Positions 9,701-20,000 of a DNA stretch of 23,862 bases are shown piece after piece (position 1 is the stretch's first letter; each line of letters starts with the position of its first letter). This stretch comes from Chrysochromulina parva (lineage: Eukaryota; Haptophyta; Prymnesiales; Chrysochromulinaceae). The stretch covers positions 1-23,862 of the forward strand of contig PJAB01000555.1 of NCBI GenBank assembly GCA_002887195.1, given 5' to 3'. A program made the translations under genes and the position numbers. The notes beneath the pieces are model-generated. The model saw only the letters and a list, made by a program, of their open reading frames with translations. It did no database searches and was not told the DNA's origin.

Positions 9701-12700
9701 GAGCTGGCGAAGGCGGTCGCGGAAGCGCGCCAGGCGGCACGGGAGGAGGTTGGTACCTCGTTAGCGGCCAGCGCGATGAAGGCCACGGACGAGATGATCA
9801 AGGCCGTGCAAGAGGCCAAGCGAGAGGCGAGGGAGACCGCGATGGCCGAGGCGAAGACGGAGGCGATGGCGGAGGCGAAGAGGGAGGCGCTCGTCGAGGC
9901 CAAGGCGGCGGCGATGCACGAGGCGCGGATGGCGGCGGCTGAGGAGGTGCGTGAGAAGGTCAATCTCGCAGGTGCCTCCCTCGCAGCGAGTGCGATGGCG
10001 GCCACCGATGAGATGGTGAAAGCCATTGAGACGGCGAAGAGGGAGGCCAAGGCGCAGGCAATGGCGGAGGCGAAGGCGGAGGCGAGGGCGGAGGCGAGGG
10101 CGGAGGCGATGGCCTGGGCGAATGCAGAGGTGCGTGAGAAGGTCAAAGTTCAAGTGGAGGCGCAGATGGCAGGTCAGGCGGCCGCGGCCGCCGCTCTCGT
10201 GGCGGCCGCTCAGGAAGACGCGCGGAACGCCCGGCGCGCCTCGATGTCCGGCGACACACGCGAGGTGGACAAGCAGTTCGAGGCGGCGGTGGAGATGCGT
10301 GTCGCAGTGCGGCTGGCAGCGGCTGTGGAAGCCAAGGCCGAGGAGGTCAAGGCCAAGATTACGGCGCACGTCGAGGCGCGCGAGAAGGCCGCTGCGGAGG
10401 CGGCAGCGGCGCGCGCGACGGCGGAGGCGACCGCCAAGGCGGAGGCGATGGCGCTCGCGCTGCAGCAGAAGCTGCAATCGAAGGCGCTCGCTTTGACCCA
10501 GGCGTCGGAGGCCACCACCCACCGCGAGCTCGAGCAAATCGAGGCGATGCTCGACCAAATCGAGAGCGCGATACCCGTCGCGTTACCCAAGGCGGCACGC
10601 GGGGTGGGGATGGCTGCCCTCACGGCAGCGGAGGCGCCCAACGCGGCGCGCTCGCCGAGTCGACCGGCCGCCATCGAGTTGCCATCGAGTGGACACCGGC
10701 TAGAGCGTCGGACAGAAGAGCGTCGGAACCCGCGGCTCGCGGTGGGCGAGTGGCAGAGCGACTACAGCGACTTTTCCGAGTCGGAGCCGTCACCGCGTAC
10801 CTCTGAGGGCGGGCCCTCTTCGCCCGAGCTGGCCGGCGTGCTGCCCTCTCCCATGGGCGATCGGCAGGCGGCCTCGCCGACACTGAGTCCGCGGGGCGGC
10901 ATGGTGGGCGGCGTGCTCGTCGAGGGCCCGAGCACGCCCTATCGCTCGCAAGAGTCGAATGAGGAGATCAAGGCGGCGCTGAGTGAGTCCCAAGAGGCGA
11001 CCGAGGTGATGGCGCAGCAGTTGCGCGCCGCGCTCGCGGCCGCGGCAGCTGTCAATGAGGAGCTCGAGGAGGAGCGAGAGGCAGCGGTGGCAGCGGCGCG
11101 CGAGGCGTTTGAGCGAGGGCAGCAGGCTGCTCAAGCGCAGCTCGATGCTCAGAAGCAGCAAGCCCAACTGGCGAAGGAAGCCAGGGAGACTGCCGAGACC
11201 GACGCCCGCAACGTGAGCCGACGGCTCGCGAGCGCCGACGATGATCCTGATGATGCCTTGCATGCGAGTGCTCACCACAGCGCCATCCCTGCTCCACAGG
11301 TGAGCCGACGGCTCGCGATCTCCGACGAGGAGATCGCGAGACTGGGCGAGGAGATTGAGGGGCTCAAGGCCCAGCTCTGCGCCTCCGACGACGACGAGGC
11401 GGCCGATCTGCGTCAGGAGAGTGCACATCTGCGTCAGGAGAGTGCACATCTGCGTCAGGAGATTGAGGCACTCAAAGCGCAGCTGGCTGCGCAAGCTGCT
11501 GCCGAGCGTCAGGCTCCGGTCGCTCCGACGGCGCCGACTTTCGAGGCGGTGGCCGAGGCGGCGGCGGCCGAGGCGGAGAGAAGGATGGAGACGCGCATGC
11601 ACGCCCAATTGGGCGAACTTGAGGGATTGCTCGGCCAATTAGAGAGCGCCGCACCGGCGCTCGTCCGCTCGTGCGCGGCGGCTGTCGTCGCCAAGGAGGC
11701 AGCCGAACGCTTGGCGGAGAGGGCGAAGCAGAGCCGGCCGGGCGCCGCGACGGTCGCGGCCGGCGTGGCGTTGCTCGCGGACGCTGCTCGAGAAGGCAAG
11801 GACGGGCACACCGCCGCGCAGGAGGCGGCGGCGGTCGTGGCGGTGGCGGAGGCGCGCCGGCCATTGCAGGAGGCGTTGCTCGAGGTACAGGCGCAGCTAC
11901 AGGCGCGCGAGGCCGAGGTGGAGACCCTGCGCACCTCGCTGCAGATTGCGCAGCAGGAGCGGCAGCGGCCGTTGCCAAGTACCCCCAAGGGAGCAGATGC
12001 GGCGCGCCGTCTCGGGCAAGCACCGGCGGCCGGCGCCGGTGCCGGTGCGCTTGGCACGGTGACTGTACCGGCGGCCGAGCTTGACGAAATGGAATCGACG
12101 CTCTCGCGCCTCGAGATGACGCTGCTGCGCAAGGGCGCATGGCGAGCACCGCCCGCGGACGCAATGATGCTGTCAACGCCAGCCCGAGCCCGCCCGGTGA
12201 GCGTCGAGCAGGCGCCCGAGACGGCGCCTGAATGGGAGCTCGAACCGCCCAGCCCGATACGCTTTGTCGTCGACCTGTGGCAAAAGGTCACCGGTGGTCA
12301 GCCCGAGGCGACACCGGCCCCTAAGCAGACCCAACCGGTCGACGCCGCCGGCCGCGGCGCGGGCCGCGGAGGTGCTGGCCGTGGCGTCGGTGGGGGGCGT
12401 GTCGGCGTCAGTGGGGCCCGGGGCAGCGTCGGCGGAGGCCGTGGCAGCGGCGCGGGCTCGCCCACTGGCAGTGCCGTCGCGGGCGCCGCCACCGCGGCCG
12501 CCAACGGCTTCGAGATGCCTGACGTGATTGAGCAGCGCCGGAAGGATGAGCTGCTGCTGGTCGACTTGAGTTCGCGTTCCAAGGAATTGGTCGCTCACGG
12601 GAAGGCTTGCCAGAAGGCCGTGCGTGCCGCCGTGGACGAGATGGCGCGCGAGGTCGATCGGGCTCAGTCGGAGGCGAGCATCGCATGCGGACGACTGTCG

Positions 12701-13978
12701 TTACGCGTTGGCGAGGCTGAGCTCGAGCGAGATCGAGCACGCCGGGAGCTCCGAGAGGCGGTGGTTTCTGGCAAAGTGGCCGTTGGCACGCAGCTCTACC
12801 GAGTACCTTCGCCCGCACCTGCGCCTGCGCGCGCACCCGCTGTGGCGGAGAAGGCGGCGGCCGAGAAGGCGGCGGCCGAGAGGGCAGCGGCCGAAAAGGC
12901 GGTGGCCGAGAGGGCGGCGGCCAAGGCAGCGGCCGTGAAGGCAGCGGCCGAGAGGGTGGCGGCCGAGAGGGTGGCGGCCGAGAGGGTGGCGGCCGAGAAA
13001 GCGGCGGCCGAGAAAGCGGCGGCCGAGAAAGCGGCGGCCGAGAGGGTGGCGGCCGAGAAGGCGGTTGCCGAGAAAGAAGCGGCGGCGCAGGCGGCAGCCA
13101 AGGCAGCGACCAAGAAGGCGGTTGCCGAGAAAGAAGCGGCGGCGCAGGCGGCAGCCAAGGCAGCGACCGAGAAAGAGGCTAAGGAGAAGGCGGCGGCCGA
13201 GGCCAAGGAGAAGGCGGCGACCGAGGCTAAGGAAAAGGCGGCGGCCGAGGCTAAGGCTGCGCACGCACGTGTTGCTGCCGCTCGAGCCGGCGCGAAGGCA
13301 AAGGAGGCGGATGTGGCGAAGGCGAAGGCGGCAGCCGCGCCGCCGCAACCGCCTGCTTCACCGGATGCGCTGCTTGCAGCGATGATCGGCGCCGGCAAGG
13401 ACAAGGATGAGACCGTCGCCTACGTCTTCACCGCCGAGTCGGCTCCCGAGGTGAGCGAGCAGTTGGGCGTGTCAGTATCGGCGGGCGACCCGCTGACGGA
13501 CGCGCTGCTGGACGCTTTGCGCGATGCGCTCGGAGTGGAGGACGAGATGGCCGACGAGCAGTTCAAGGAAGCACTGCAATCTCAGGGCTTTGTCGAACGC
13601 ACTTCGGCACCTACGGCCACAAAACCCGCACCCGTCGTAAAACCCGCACCCGCCCCAAAGCCCGCACCTGCACCCGCCGCAAAACCCGCACCCGCCGCGA
13701 AACCCGCGCCCGCCTCCTATGTGTTTACGGCCGAGGCGGCTCCCGAGGTAAGCGAGCAGTTGGGTGTGTCAGTATCGGCGGGCGATCCGCTGACGGACGC
13801 GCTGGTGGCGAAGTTGCGCGGTGCGCTCGGAGTGCCGGCAGCTATGAATAACGACCAGTTCAAGGAAGCATTGCAGGCTCAGGGCTTTGTCAAACGCACA
13901 TCGGCGCCGCCGCAAGCTTCGGCGAGCTCGTTAATAGCTGCAGCTGCTGCCGATGACGACGATGGCTACGGTGTGTAG
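6702..13978 (+). CDS. Giant Ala-rich coiled-coil protein (four proposed exons)
   Basis: Proposed exons are 6702-7766, 7891-9216, 9338-11212 and 11300-13978, all phase 0, giving about 2,314 aa. The start is the ATG giving [18 protein letters not shown]. Most of the protein is Ala/Glu/Lys/Arg-rich heptad coiled coil with Ser/Pro-rich breaks. A tryptophan motif near 9083-9150 ([16 protein letters not shown]) vaguely recalls Sfi1-like centrin-binding repeats, but only once. Two repeats of about 70 aa ([14 protein letters not shown]...AEVREKV) lie at 9750-10149. A short ELE..E..L..LE motif recurs at about 10530, 11610 and 12080. A Gly/Arg-rich linker (12340-12490) precedes an AEKAA tract (12840-13260). 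The C-terminus is two copies of an unknown 64-aa domain joined by a KPAPAP linker. I recognise no named family. A scaffold, basal-body or cytoskeletal role is inferred from composition only. It is convergent with the GARP gene. Confidence 0.75.
7767..7890 (+). other. Intron 1 of coiled-coil gene, proposed GC-AG
   Basis: The frame shifts between 7766 and 7891. Splicing CAG|GCGCGA to GCACGCAG|GCG gives [15 protein letters not shown], a continuous coiled coil in phase 0. A GT-AG alternative (7802-7895) also restores the frame but inserts a Pro-rich break. A 21-bp direct repeat (7811-7831 and 7860-7880) lies inside. Confidence 0.65.
9217..9337 (+). other. Intron 2 of coiled-coil gene
   Basis: Donor GAG|GTAGCG and acceptor CTCCCTTATCAG|GAG restore the frame in phase 0, with a CACTAATG branch-like site. 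An in-phase GC donor at 9226 (CAG|GCGACC) is an alternative and adds three residues. The intron holds four to five copies of an 11-bp unit like AGTGCCTCTGG (9249-9300). Confidence 0.7.
9750..10149 (+). repeat. Two coding repeats of about 70 aa in the coiled-coil protein
   Basis: Both copies run from SLAASAM through ATDEM, KA and AKREA to EVREKV. The first covers about 9757-9960 and the second about 9976-10143. This points to an internal duplication within the coiled coil. Confidence 0.8.
11213..11299 (+). other. Possible intron 3 of coiled-coil gene, or a coding duplication (87 nt)
   Basis: It begins with a strong donor (GTGAGC) and ends with a strong acceptor (CTGCTCCACAG). It is a multiple of three without a stop, so either splicing or translation is possible. 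The 87 nt encode a non-heptad stretch, while removal joins ETDARN to [12 protein letters not shown] in a clean coiled coil. The first 19 nt are repeated exactly at the start of the next exon. Confidence 0.55.
11407..11466 (+). repeat. 21-bp tandem repeat, about three units
   Basis: The unit encodes LRQESAH. Two exact copies are followed by a partial third (LRQEIEA). It is in frame and keeps the heptad pattern. Confidence 0.9.
12840..13260 (+). repeat. [10 protein letters not shown] tandem coding tract
   Basis: About 140 residues of five-residue units such as [10 protein letters not shown] and AEKEA, plus two near-identical longer blocks ([19 protein letters not shown] at about 13057 and 13114). 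The tract should form a long single alpha helix or coiled coil. Such tracts change length readily. Confidence 0.9.
13421..13909 (+). repeat. Duplicated 64-aa C-terminal domain
   Basis: Copies at 13421-13612 and 13718-13909 are each exactly 192 nt. By eye about 51 of 64 residues are identical. Both start YVFTAE, share [20 protein letters not shown], and end with QFKEALQ.QGFV.RTSAP. A Lys-Pro-Ala linker separates them. It looks like a small, mainly helical folded domain that I do not recognise. Confidence 0.9.
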
Positions 13979-14980
13979 CGGCCTGCTTGTGTTTCGTACT
14001 TTTTGGCCTATCGTATGGCTACGCCAGGACGGGTTTGTGCCGTGCATCGTCCCGCTGCTCCCTGCGTGTTAGCGAGAGAGATTCGTAACTATAACCAGCT
14101 ACCCAGCCAAATACGGGCGGGACCCGCCCGGTGCGAGGACCGAGGTCCTCGTCGTGCCTCGCGTCGCTCGTGGGTCGCAGTTCCAGTTGGGTGTACAAAA
14201 GTACCGAACTCGTACTGCGTGGCCGCTGGCTGGGCGGGCCTCGGCCGGGCGTCGGGCGTTGCCTTGCGTTGATGCGGCTTGCGGGTCACGTTCGTCGAGC
14301 CCTGTACAGCAGCCACCCCCGTCATCTCGCGTTACCGCTAAAATAGAAAAATACCCACAGCCCGCACAGGGCACAGCAGTCAGCGCGGCACGTTGGTGCG
14401 CGGAACTCGTTATACTCGACTGAGCTCTATTTTCCGGACGGCATTTATCATGGTTGCATGTAAATGGCCGTTTGGCCCCTTAATTAACCGCAAAACCGCT
14501 GCCTAACCCTAAGCCATCGACTAGGCCATGTTCCACTTTGACTTTGTATTCAGTATTGGCAATCGTTCTAGTCGAGAGTATTCTTACGTTAGATACTTGA
14601 ATACGTTATTGCTCGGCCCCAGCGCCCCGGGGTGCGCCCCACGATAATGCATATTAGAGTCCACTGAAGAGTTCACATGTTCACTTTGTTGGTATAGAGG
14701 TATACATGTAGCCAAGCCGACGTTTCTAGAAGGTTGCGCCATCGCCACGAACCGCTCAGGCCCCTCAGGGCCTCGTGCTCGTCACCGCGGACGGGCCTGG
14801 GTCCCGTTGCACTGACCCGGCGGCGCCGGGAGCGGGTCCGGCTCCGGGAGCGGCGACCGGCGACCCGGGACCGGTCCGCGCCCCGGCGGGGGACTGGTAA
14901 AGGTGGTGAGTGGACTGGTGTGGTTGATCTGCTGTGCGGTGCGTGTGTCTGTTTGTATTGTTGACTTTTTTAACTCATCT
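13979..14980. other. Convergent intergenic region, about 1 kb
   Basis: Lies between the 3' ends of the coiled-coil gene (+) and the GARP gene (-). The middle (about 14420-14720) is much more AT-rich than the genes. The stretch 14755-14900 is extremely GC-rich with short overlapping dyads such as GGACCGGTCC and repeated CCGGGAGCGG. I looked for tRNA, snRNA, 5S and telomere repeats and saw none that I could support. Confidence 0.5.
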
Positions 14981-16688
14981 TCATGTCAGGATGCCAAAGG
15001 GCTCCTGGATCTGGATCCCTGAGCTACTCAATCCCGTGCTGATTGACGGATCCCAAGCTGCCTCCTCGACCCCGAGCTCCTCGATCGCGAGCGCTTCGAT
15101 CCCGAGCTCCTCGAGTTCTTGGAGAATGACTTTGGCAGCGGAGCTGGTCACGTCGCCCGGTGTCAGCTCATCGAACGAATGGATGTCGCCGAAAAATTGG
15201 TCATGTGATGCGGGCGCTGGCAGCACTGGAAGAGCTGCCAAAGCTTCTGCCAGGGCCCGCTGTCTCGCCGCCTCGGCCTCTGACATGCGCATCAACTTAG
15301 TCTCGTCCGTCGTCACGATTGACTCTGCCTCGGGTGGCGGCGTCGAGCTCGTCGAGGGGTATGAGGTGGCCGAGGTGGCGGAGCTCGTCGAACGGTATAA
15401 GAAGGGCGAGGTGGTGGTCGTGTATGAAGTACTCATGAGATCCTCGCCCATCTTTGGCGAGTCGACCATTTCGTCCGCTGCGAAGAGCAAGGAGGCCTTG
15501 GCATCGTACTGCGCGGCGTCCAGTTCCTGCGCGTGCAGCATCCGGCACATGTGCTGCAGCAAGTTGCGCCGGATCGTCACATGGTGGGCGAGGCGTGTGA
15601 CCTGCTCCTTGCTCATGATGGGGCTCAAGGTTGCGTTCGACTTGCCTGCAAGTATCCCCGCCAGTCTGGCCTGGTGTACCCTCTGCCTGTCTAGATGCTC
15701 ATCCACCTTCACATGCGTCGGAAGCTGCGCGAGCGTCGCCTGATACTGCTGGCTCAGGATTGAACTTGCGATGGTCGCCGTGTCCCCCATAGGTGGTGGG
15801 GGCGGCTTGGCTGCAGCGCGAATACAGGAGGCGAGCTCGGAAGTGTCGGGAACACGGGGGGGCTCGGCGTCGTCGATTTGGGCGAAAGCTGTAGAGATGC
15901 CCTGCGTCTCGAACAGCTTTTCGGCCGGCTGCTCCTCCGGCATATCCTGCGCGTCAGATGGCCGCATGGGAGGGAGAGTTGAGAGGAAGGAGTACTACTC
16001 GTCCCGCAAAACAGGGGGCAAGGTGGGGGCCAGGGAGGGAGTTCGCGGAGGTCGCGTGCACCGTGGGGCAACCATGGGCGACCCGGTACTTTTGCCAGTG
16101 CGACTTGACGTTTTTGCGCGTGGGAGCGTCGCTCTCTGAACCACAGTCCATAAGCTGCCAGATGGCCTGCGGCTTTGCGGATGCCAAGCCGAGCTGGCGC
16201 ACCGCTTCTTCAAAGCGCTGGTGCAATTCAGCGGTCCAAACGAAGCGGCGGCGCTTCTCGCCCTGCTCGACCTCGTCGCCGCTGCTGCCGTAGCCCTTGT
16301 CACTCCCATCACCCCCAAGTTTGTGAGTATGCTCTCGCTTAGGGCGCGAGCTGGTGCGGCGAGCAGGAGAACTTGCGCTGTCGAAATCGGTGGCGGCGGA
16401 CGTGGAGGACATCCTCTGCACGCGCACGGAGCTGCTTGGCTCGAGAGAGCGCGTCTCCAGATGGACCTGATGCGGCGCTCCCAAGCGATTCCCCTCTTCT
16501 GCGATCGCCTTGCCGCTATCTGTATCATGCGCCTGGCTGCAGGCCGGGTCCACAGCAGCCCGCTTAGGATGCTTGCGTACAGCTCCACAGCCCATGATTT
16601 CGGCCAGGCCTTCCAGAAAGTTCGAGCTGCACAGGCCTGTGCAATCGCGGGCGTCGGGCTTGCCCGCGGGCGAGGAGACGGCCTTCAT
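14981..16688 (-). CDS. GARP/G2-like (SHxQKYR) Myb-type transcription factor, two exons
   Basis: Exon 1 (16688-16083, 202 aa) starts at the first in-frame ATG (MKAVSSPAGK) and ends with the DNA-binding domain, residues about 146-202: RRRFVWTAELHQRF, then AVRQLG, then KNVKSHWQKYR. This is the GARP single-Myb domain of plant G2-like and type-B response-regulator factors, which bind GATT-type sites as nuclear transcription factors. The third-helix signature is SHWQKYR. Exon 2 (15946-14981, 321 aa) continues in phase 0, for 523 aa in total. It holds a predicted helical segment (KEQVTRLAHHVTIRRNLLQ), a Ser/Thr/Pro-rich stretch, and an acidic Leu/Glu-rich C-terminus (ILQELEELGIEALAIEELG) that could be an activation surface. 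No receiver domain is visible. The target pathway is unknown. It lies downstream of the formin in the same direction, with its own 379-bp upstream region. Confidence 0.85.
15947..16082 (-). other. Intron of the GARP gene, 136 nt, GT-AG
   Basis: On the minus strand it starts GTCGCC immediately after the SHWQKYR codons and ends with CATCTGACGCGCAG, where CTGAC is a branch-like site. It is phase 0. Without splicing the frame stops soon after the Myb domain. The donor is weak, and ACG|GTGCAC further in is an alternative. Confidence 0.7.
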
Positions 16689-16772
16689 CTCGTCAGGCGC
16701 TCGCACGAAGCTTTGACCGCCCGGCTGCCGAGTGCGACGAGGTCTCAAAATATCCAAGGACGTTATTATTCT

Positions 16773-16822
16773 CGGACGTTTATAACTGATTAGTTATCAG
16801 TTTCAGTTAAAAAGAACGTCCG
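16773..16822. promoter_or_regulatory. Nested inverted repeat upstream of the GARP gene
   Basis: Outer arms CGGACGTT (16773-16780) and AACGTCCG (16815-16822) enclose inner arms ATAACT and AGTTAT around a central GATT (16782-16797). Two CAGTT cores follow. A further GGACGTT lies just before. GATT is the core bound by GARP proteins, and AACTG/CAGTT is a Myb-type core. The site lies about 85-135 bp upstream of the ATG. Confidence 0.5.
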
Positions 16823-17067
16823 CCGCGGACGCTCGCCATGGCGCGATTCGTCCAGTGAAAATGACGCCGCCATCACCGCATGGCAGGCATACTAGAGCAT
16901 CTGTTGATTCGGGCATTCGGCTAAACTCAATTGAGGCAGTGCGCTATAGTTCTACACAACTACACAGTTCAGTTGTACTAGACCCCACGCGCGCGCGGCT
17001 AGACGCACCTTGACGGTCGCTCCGGTGCCGCGAGCGGCCTGCGCAACACTGCCGCACGGTGGCGTGC

Positions 17068-20000
17068 TCAGAAATATTCATCCGCATGCTCGTCGACCTC
17101 TGCAGGTTCCGCTACCTCCTGACGAGCACTCTCTGCACGAGCACTCTCCGGACCCGCGACGGGATCAGGTCGAAAGGCCATCGCGGTCGCCGTGTCCACA
17201 AGCTCGGCGCACGCGGTGAGCATTGCGTCTGGGTTCGCCTGTGCGGGGTCCTCCCCCAACCACACCGCAAGCTTGCGCAGCAGCGCGCTCGTCTCTGCGC
17301 GCCGAGTCGTGAGCTCCACCAACCCAGATCGCATCTCGGCCAGGAAAGGCTCCATTACCCAACGAAAGCGCAAGGCCAGCTGTTGCTCGTCAGGGCTCTC
17401 GCCGCGCCGCGCGGCGACCGCTCCCGCCACCTTAGCCGCCGCTGCCGCCGCCGCCTCCTGGGTGGCGGCGGCGATACCGTCGGTTCCGATCGGCGCCGTC
17501 TCGGGCGCCTCGAGCGACTGCTGCGCGCCGGCGGCGACGTCGGCCTCAAGGTCGGCGATTGGACAGAGTGCGAGCTCCTGGCTGACAGCATCCACGCTGT
17601 CCTCAACCTCCTTGACGAACCGCAGCACCTCGGGCAACGGCATCTGAATCGCCAGCCGCACGGTGCTCAACTCGACCTGCAGCTGCTCAAGGGGGACCCT
17701 CGCGGCCGCGCACGCGTACTCCAGCAGAGACGTCTGGCCTTCCGCGGACTTGACAGCGCGAGCCTTTTCGAGCCCGTCGAGGCGCACGCCACGCGCCCCA
17801 GCCCGCGCCGTGTTCTCGTTGAGCACGTTGCCGTGGCGTAGGATGGAAGCGAGCAGTCGTCGAAAGAGACTGCTCTCCATAAGAGCCCTCGCGGCTTCGG
17901 CGACCGCGCCGAGCGCCGTCGTGGCACGAGCGAGCTTTTCAGGCAGGCTCTGGCGCTGGCGCAGCGCGTGCAGGCGCGGGCGCAGGCGCGGCAGGCGCGC
18001 CATCTCAAAGCAGAATCGCTCGGGCGGCGTGAGCTGCTCCGGGGGCAATGAGAGTGCACGTAGCTGCTCCGCCTCGCTTTCGGGGGGTAGGTTCGAGAGG
18101 ACCGCATCGAGCATCTCCGGCTCGGCCAGCATCAGATCCAATCGAACGATGGCCGCGCATAGCTCAGGCACACCGCCGCCGCCGCCGCCGCCGCCGCTGC
18201 TGCCGCCGCCGATCTGCGGGTCGCCCGCGCGGCGTACCATCGAGACGCCCTTCCAAGTCAAACTCTTGCGTAGGAAGATGCCGACGTTGTTCGCGCGCGG
18301 CAAGCTCAGCACGTGCAGCGTGGGCGTCGCCCCGCGCTGTGCGGCGGCGCCCGCGAAGCTGCTCGTACGTCCCCCCTCGCCCCCGCCGCCACCGCTGCTG
18401 CCTCCGAGGCCAGCAGTCTCGGAAGTGTCTGCGATGCTGTCGCAGGAGGCTGCGTGGCGGGCGGCCCAGGCCCCTGTGGAAGGGCGCTTCGAGGGCGGCA
18501 CACGCGCCGCGAAGAGCGTTCGTGTAGCTTCCTCATCGACGTGCACAGCGTTCACATCCAACGTGGCCCACACCGATCCTGCAAGCTTGGCCGGTGGGAG
18601 CTGCATCCAGTGTACCGGCCGGAGTGGTGGCCGCTGTGGGCCGCTCGACACGGCGGCAGGCGGCATACCGGGCGGCGCACCGGGCAGACCGGGGAGGGGA
18701 GGGGGTGGCACACCGGTCGACGCACCGGGCTGCGCACCAGGCATCGGCGGCGGCGGCGGCGGTGGTGGCGGCGGTGGTGGCACACCCGTCAGAGGCGGCG
18801 GAGGCACCAGCGCTGTGGGCAGAGGCGGTGGCGCGAGCGGCGGCGCTGCCCCCGGCAGTAGTGGCGGTGGCGGTGGCGGTGGCGGCGGCGGCGCGTGCGG
18901 CGCTGCTGCCCCCGCCGCTGCTGCCCCTGCCACAGGTAGCGGCGGAGGCACAAGTGGAGGTGGGCACAAAGACGGTCCCACAACAGCACCACCGCCAGCC
19001 TCGCTCACAACAGCGCCACCGCCAGCCTCGCCCACAACAGCGCCGCAGCGAGCGCTCGTGACGGCGCTCAGATGAGCTGTCGCTTCCGCGCGATCACCGA
19101 CGATCGCCGAGGGCGCTGCCCCGGGCGCCGCCACGGTAGGGACGGCGCCCGAGGCGGCGCCCGTAGCGCCGCCCCACCCTGCGTGCAGCAGCCGTAAGTA
19201 GGAGGCGAGCGTGTACATCTTCGAGGTGACACTTTCTTGCTGCACGAGTTGCAGGTCAATCGTCGCATGCACCGCAGCACTGCCTTCCTTGCCACCCATC
19301 GCGCCGCCGCCCAGGCCGCCGCCGCCGCCCAGGCCACCACCGAGGACGCCGTGAGCGCCGTGAGCGCCGTGGTGGGCACCGAGAGCGCCGAGAGCGCTGT
19401 CTCCGTTTCGCCGGCCTGGGGACCTCGGCATGTGCTCGATACGGCGCCCTCGGTCTCCGATGGCATGCACAGGGAGCGTGGACGAGGCTATCGACGACGC
19501 GGAGTCGTATGCGGCCAAAGGAGGCGCCACTGCCGCCACACTGCCGGCACCCACGCCGCCCATCGCTGTGCTGCTAAGGTGAGTGGCGACCTGCTCAAGT
19601 AAGGCGAGCACGGCCTCGAACGAGCCCGCTGCTGCCGCCCCTGCTGGCGCTGCCCCATCAGCTGCGAGTGCGTTCGCATCGACCTCACTCGCTGTGCCAA
19701 GGAGCGCTGCCGTGGGCGATGCGGGTAAGGAGGCGAGCTCGCGCTTCGCCTTCTCGAACCGATGGCGCGCTGCCGCCGTCGCGGGCGTCATCTCATGCCC
19801 ACCGCCGTCCAAGAGAACCCGAACCGTCTGCTCGCGCCCTTGCAGCTGCCTCTCGCGCACGTCAAGCTTAGTCTGAAGCCGTTGAAGCTCCGCGTGCTCG
19901 TCGCGCAGCTGCGCCTTTTTCGCATCGAGCCGCGCGTCAAGCTCGCCTAGCACATACTCAAAGTCGAGCGCCAGCTGCGCATTCAAGCGCTCCAGAGCCG

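Noticed and set aside
9334..10558. Long minus-strand frames opposite the coiled-coil gene
   Set aside because: Antisense shadows of Ala/Glu/Lys repeats without motifs.
12840..13260. Array of repeats as a possible CRISPR or satellite
   Set aside because: The repeats are in-frame five-residue coding units without spacers.
14734..14964. GC-rich block as an rRNA or other structured RNA gene
   Set aside because: No recognisable rRNA, tRNA or snRNA signature; only short GC dyads expected in GC-rich DNA.
17663..19075. 470-aa Gly/Pro-rich plus-strand frame
   Set aside because: Antisense of the formin FH1 and FH2, where FH1 proline runs appear as glycine runs.
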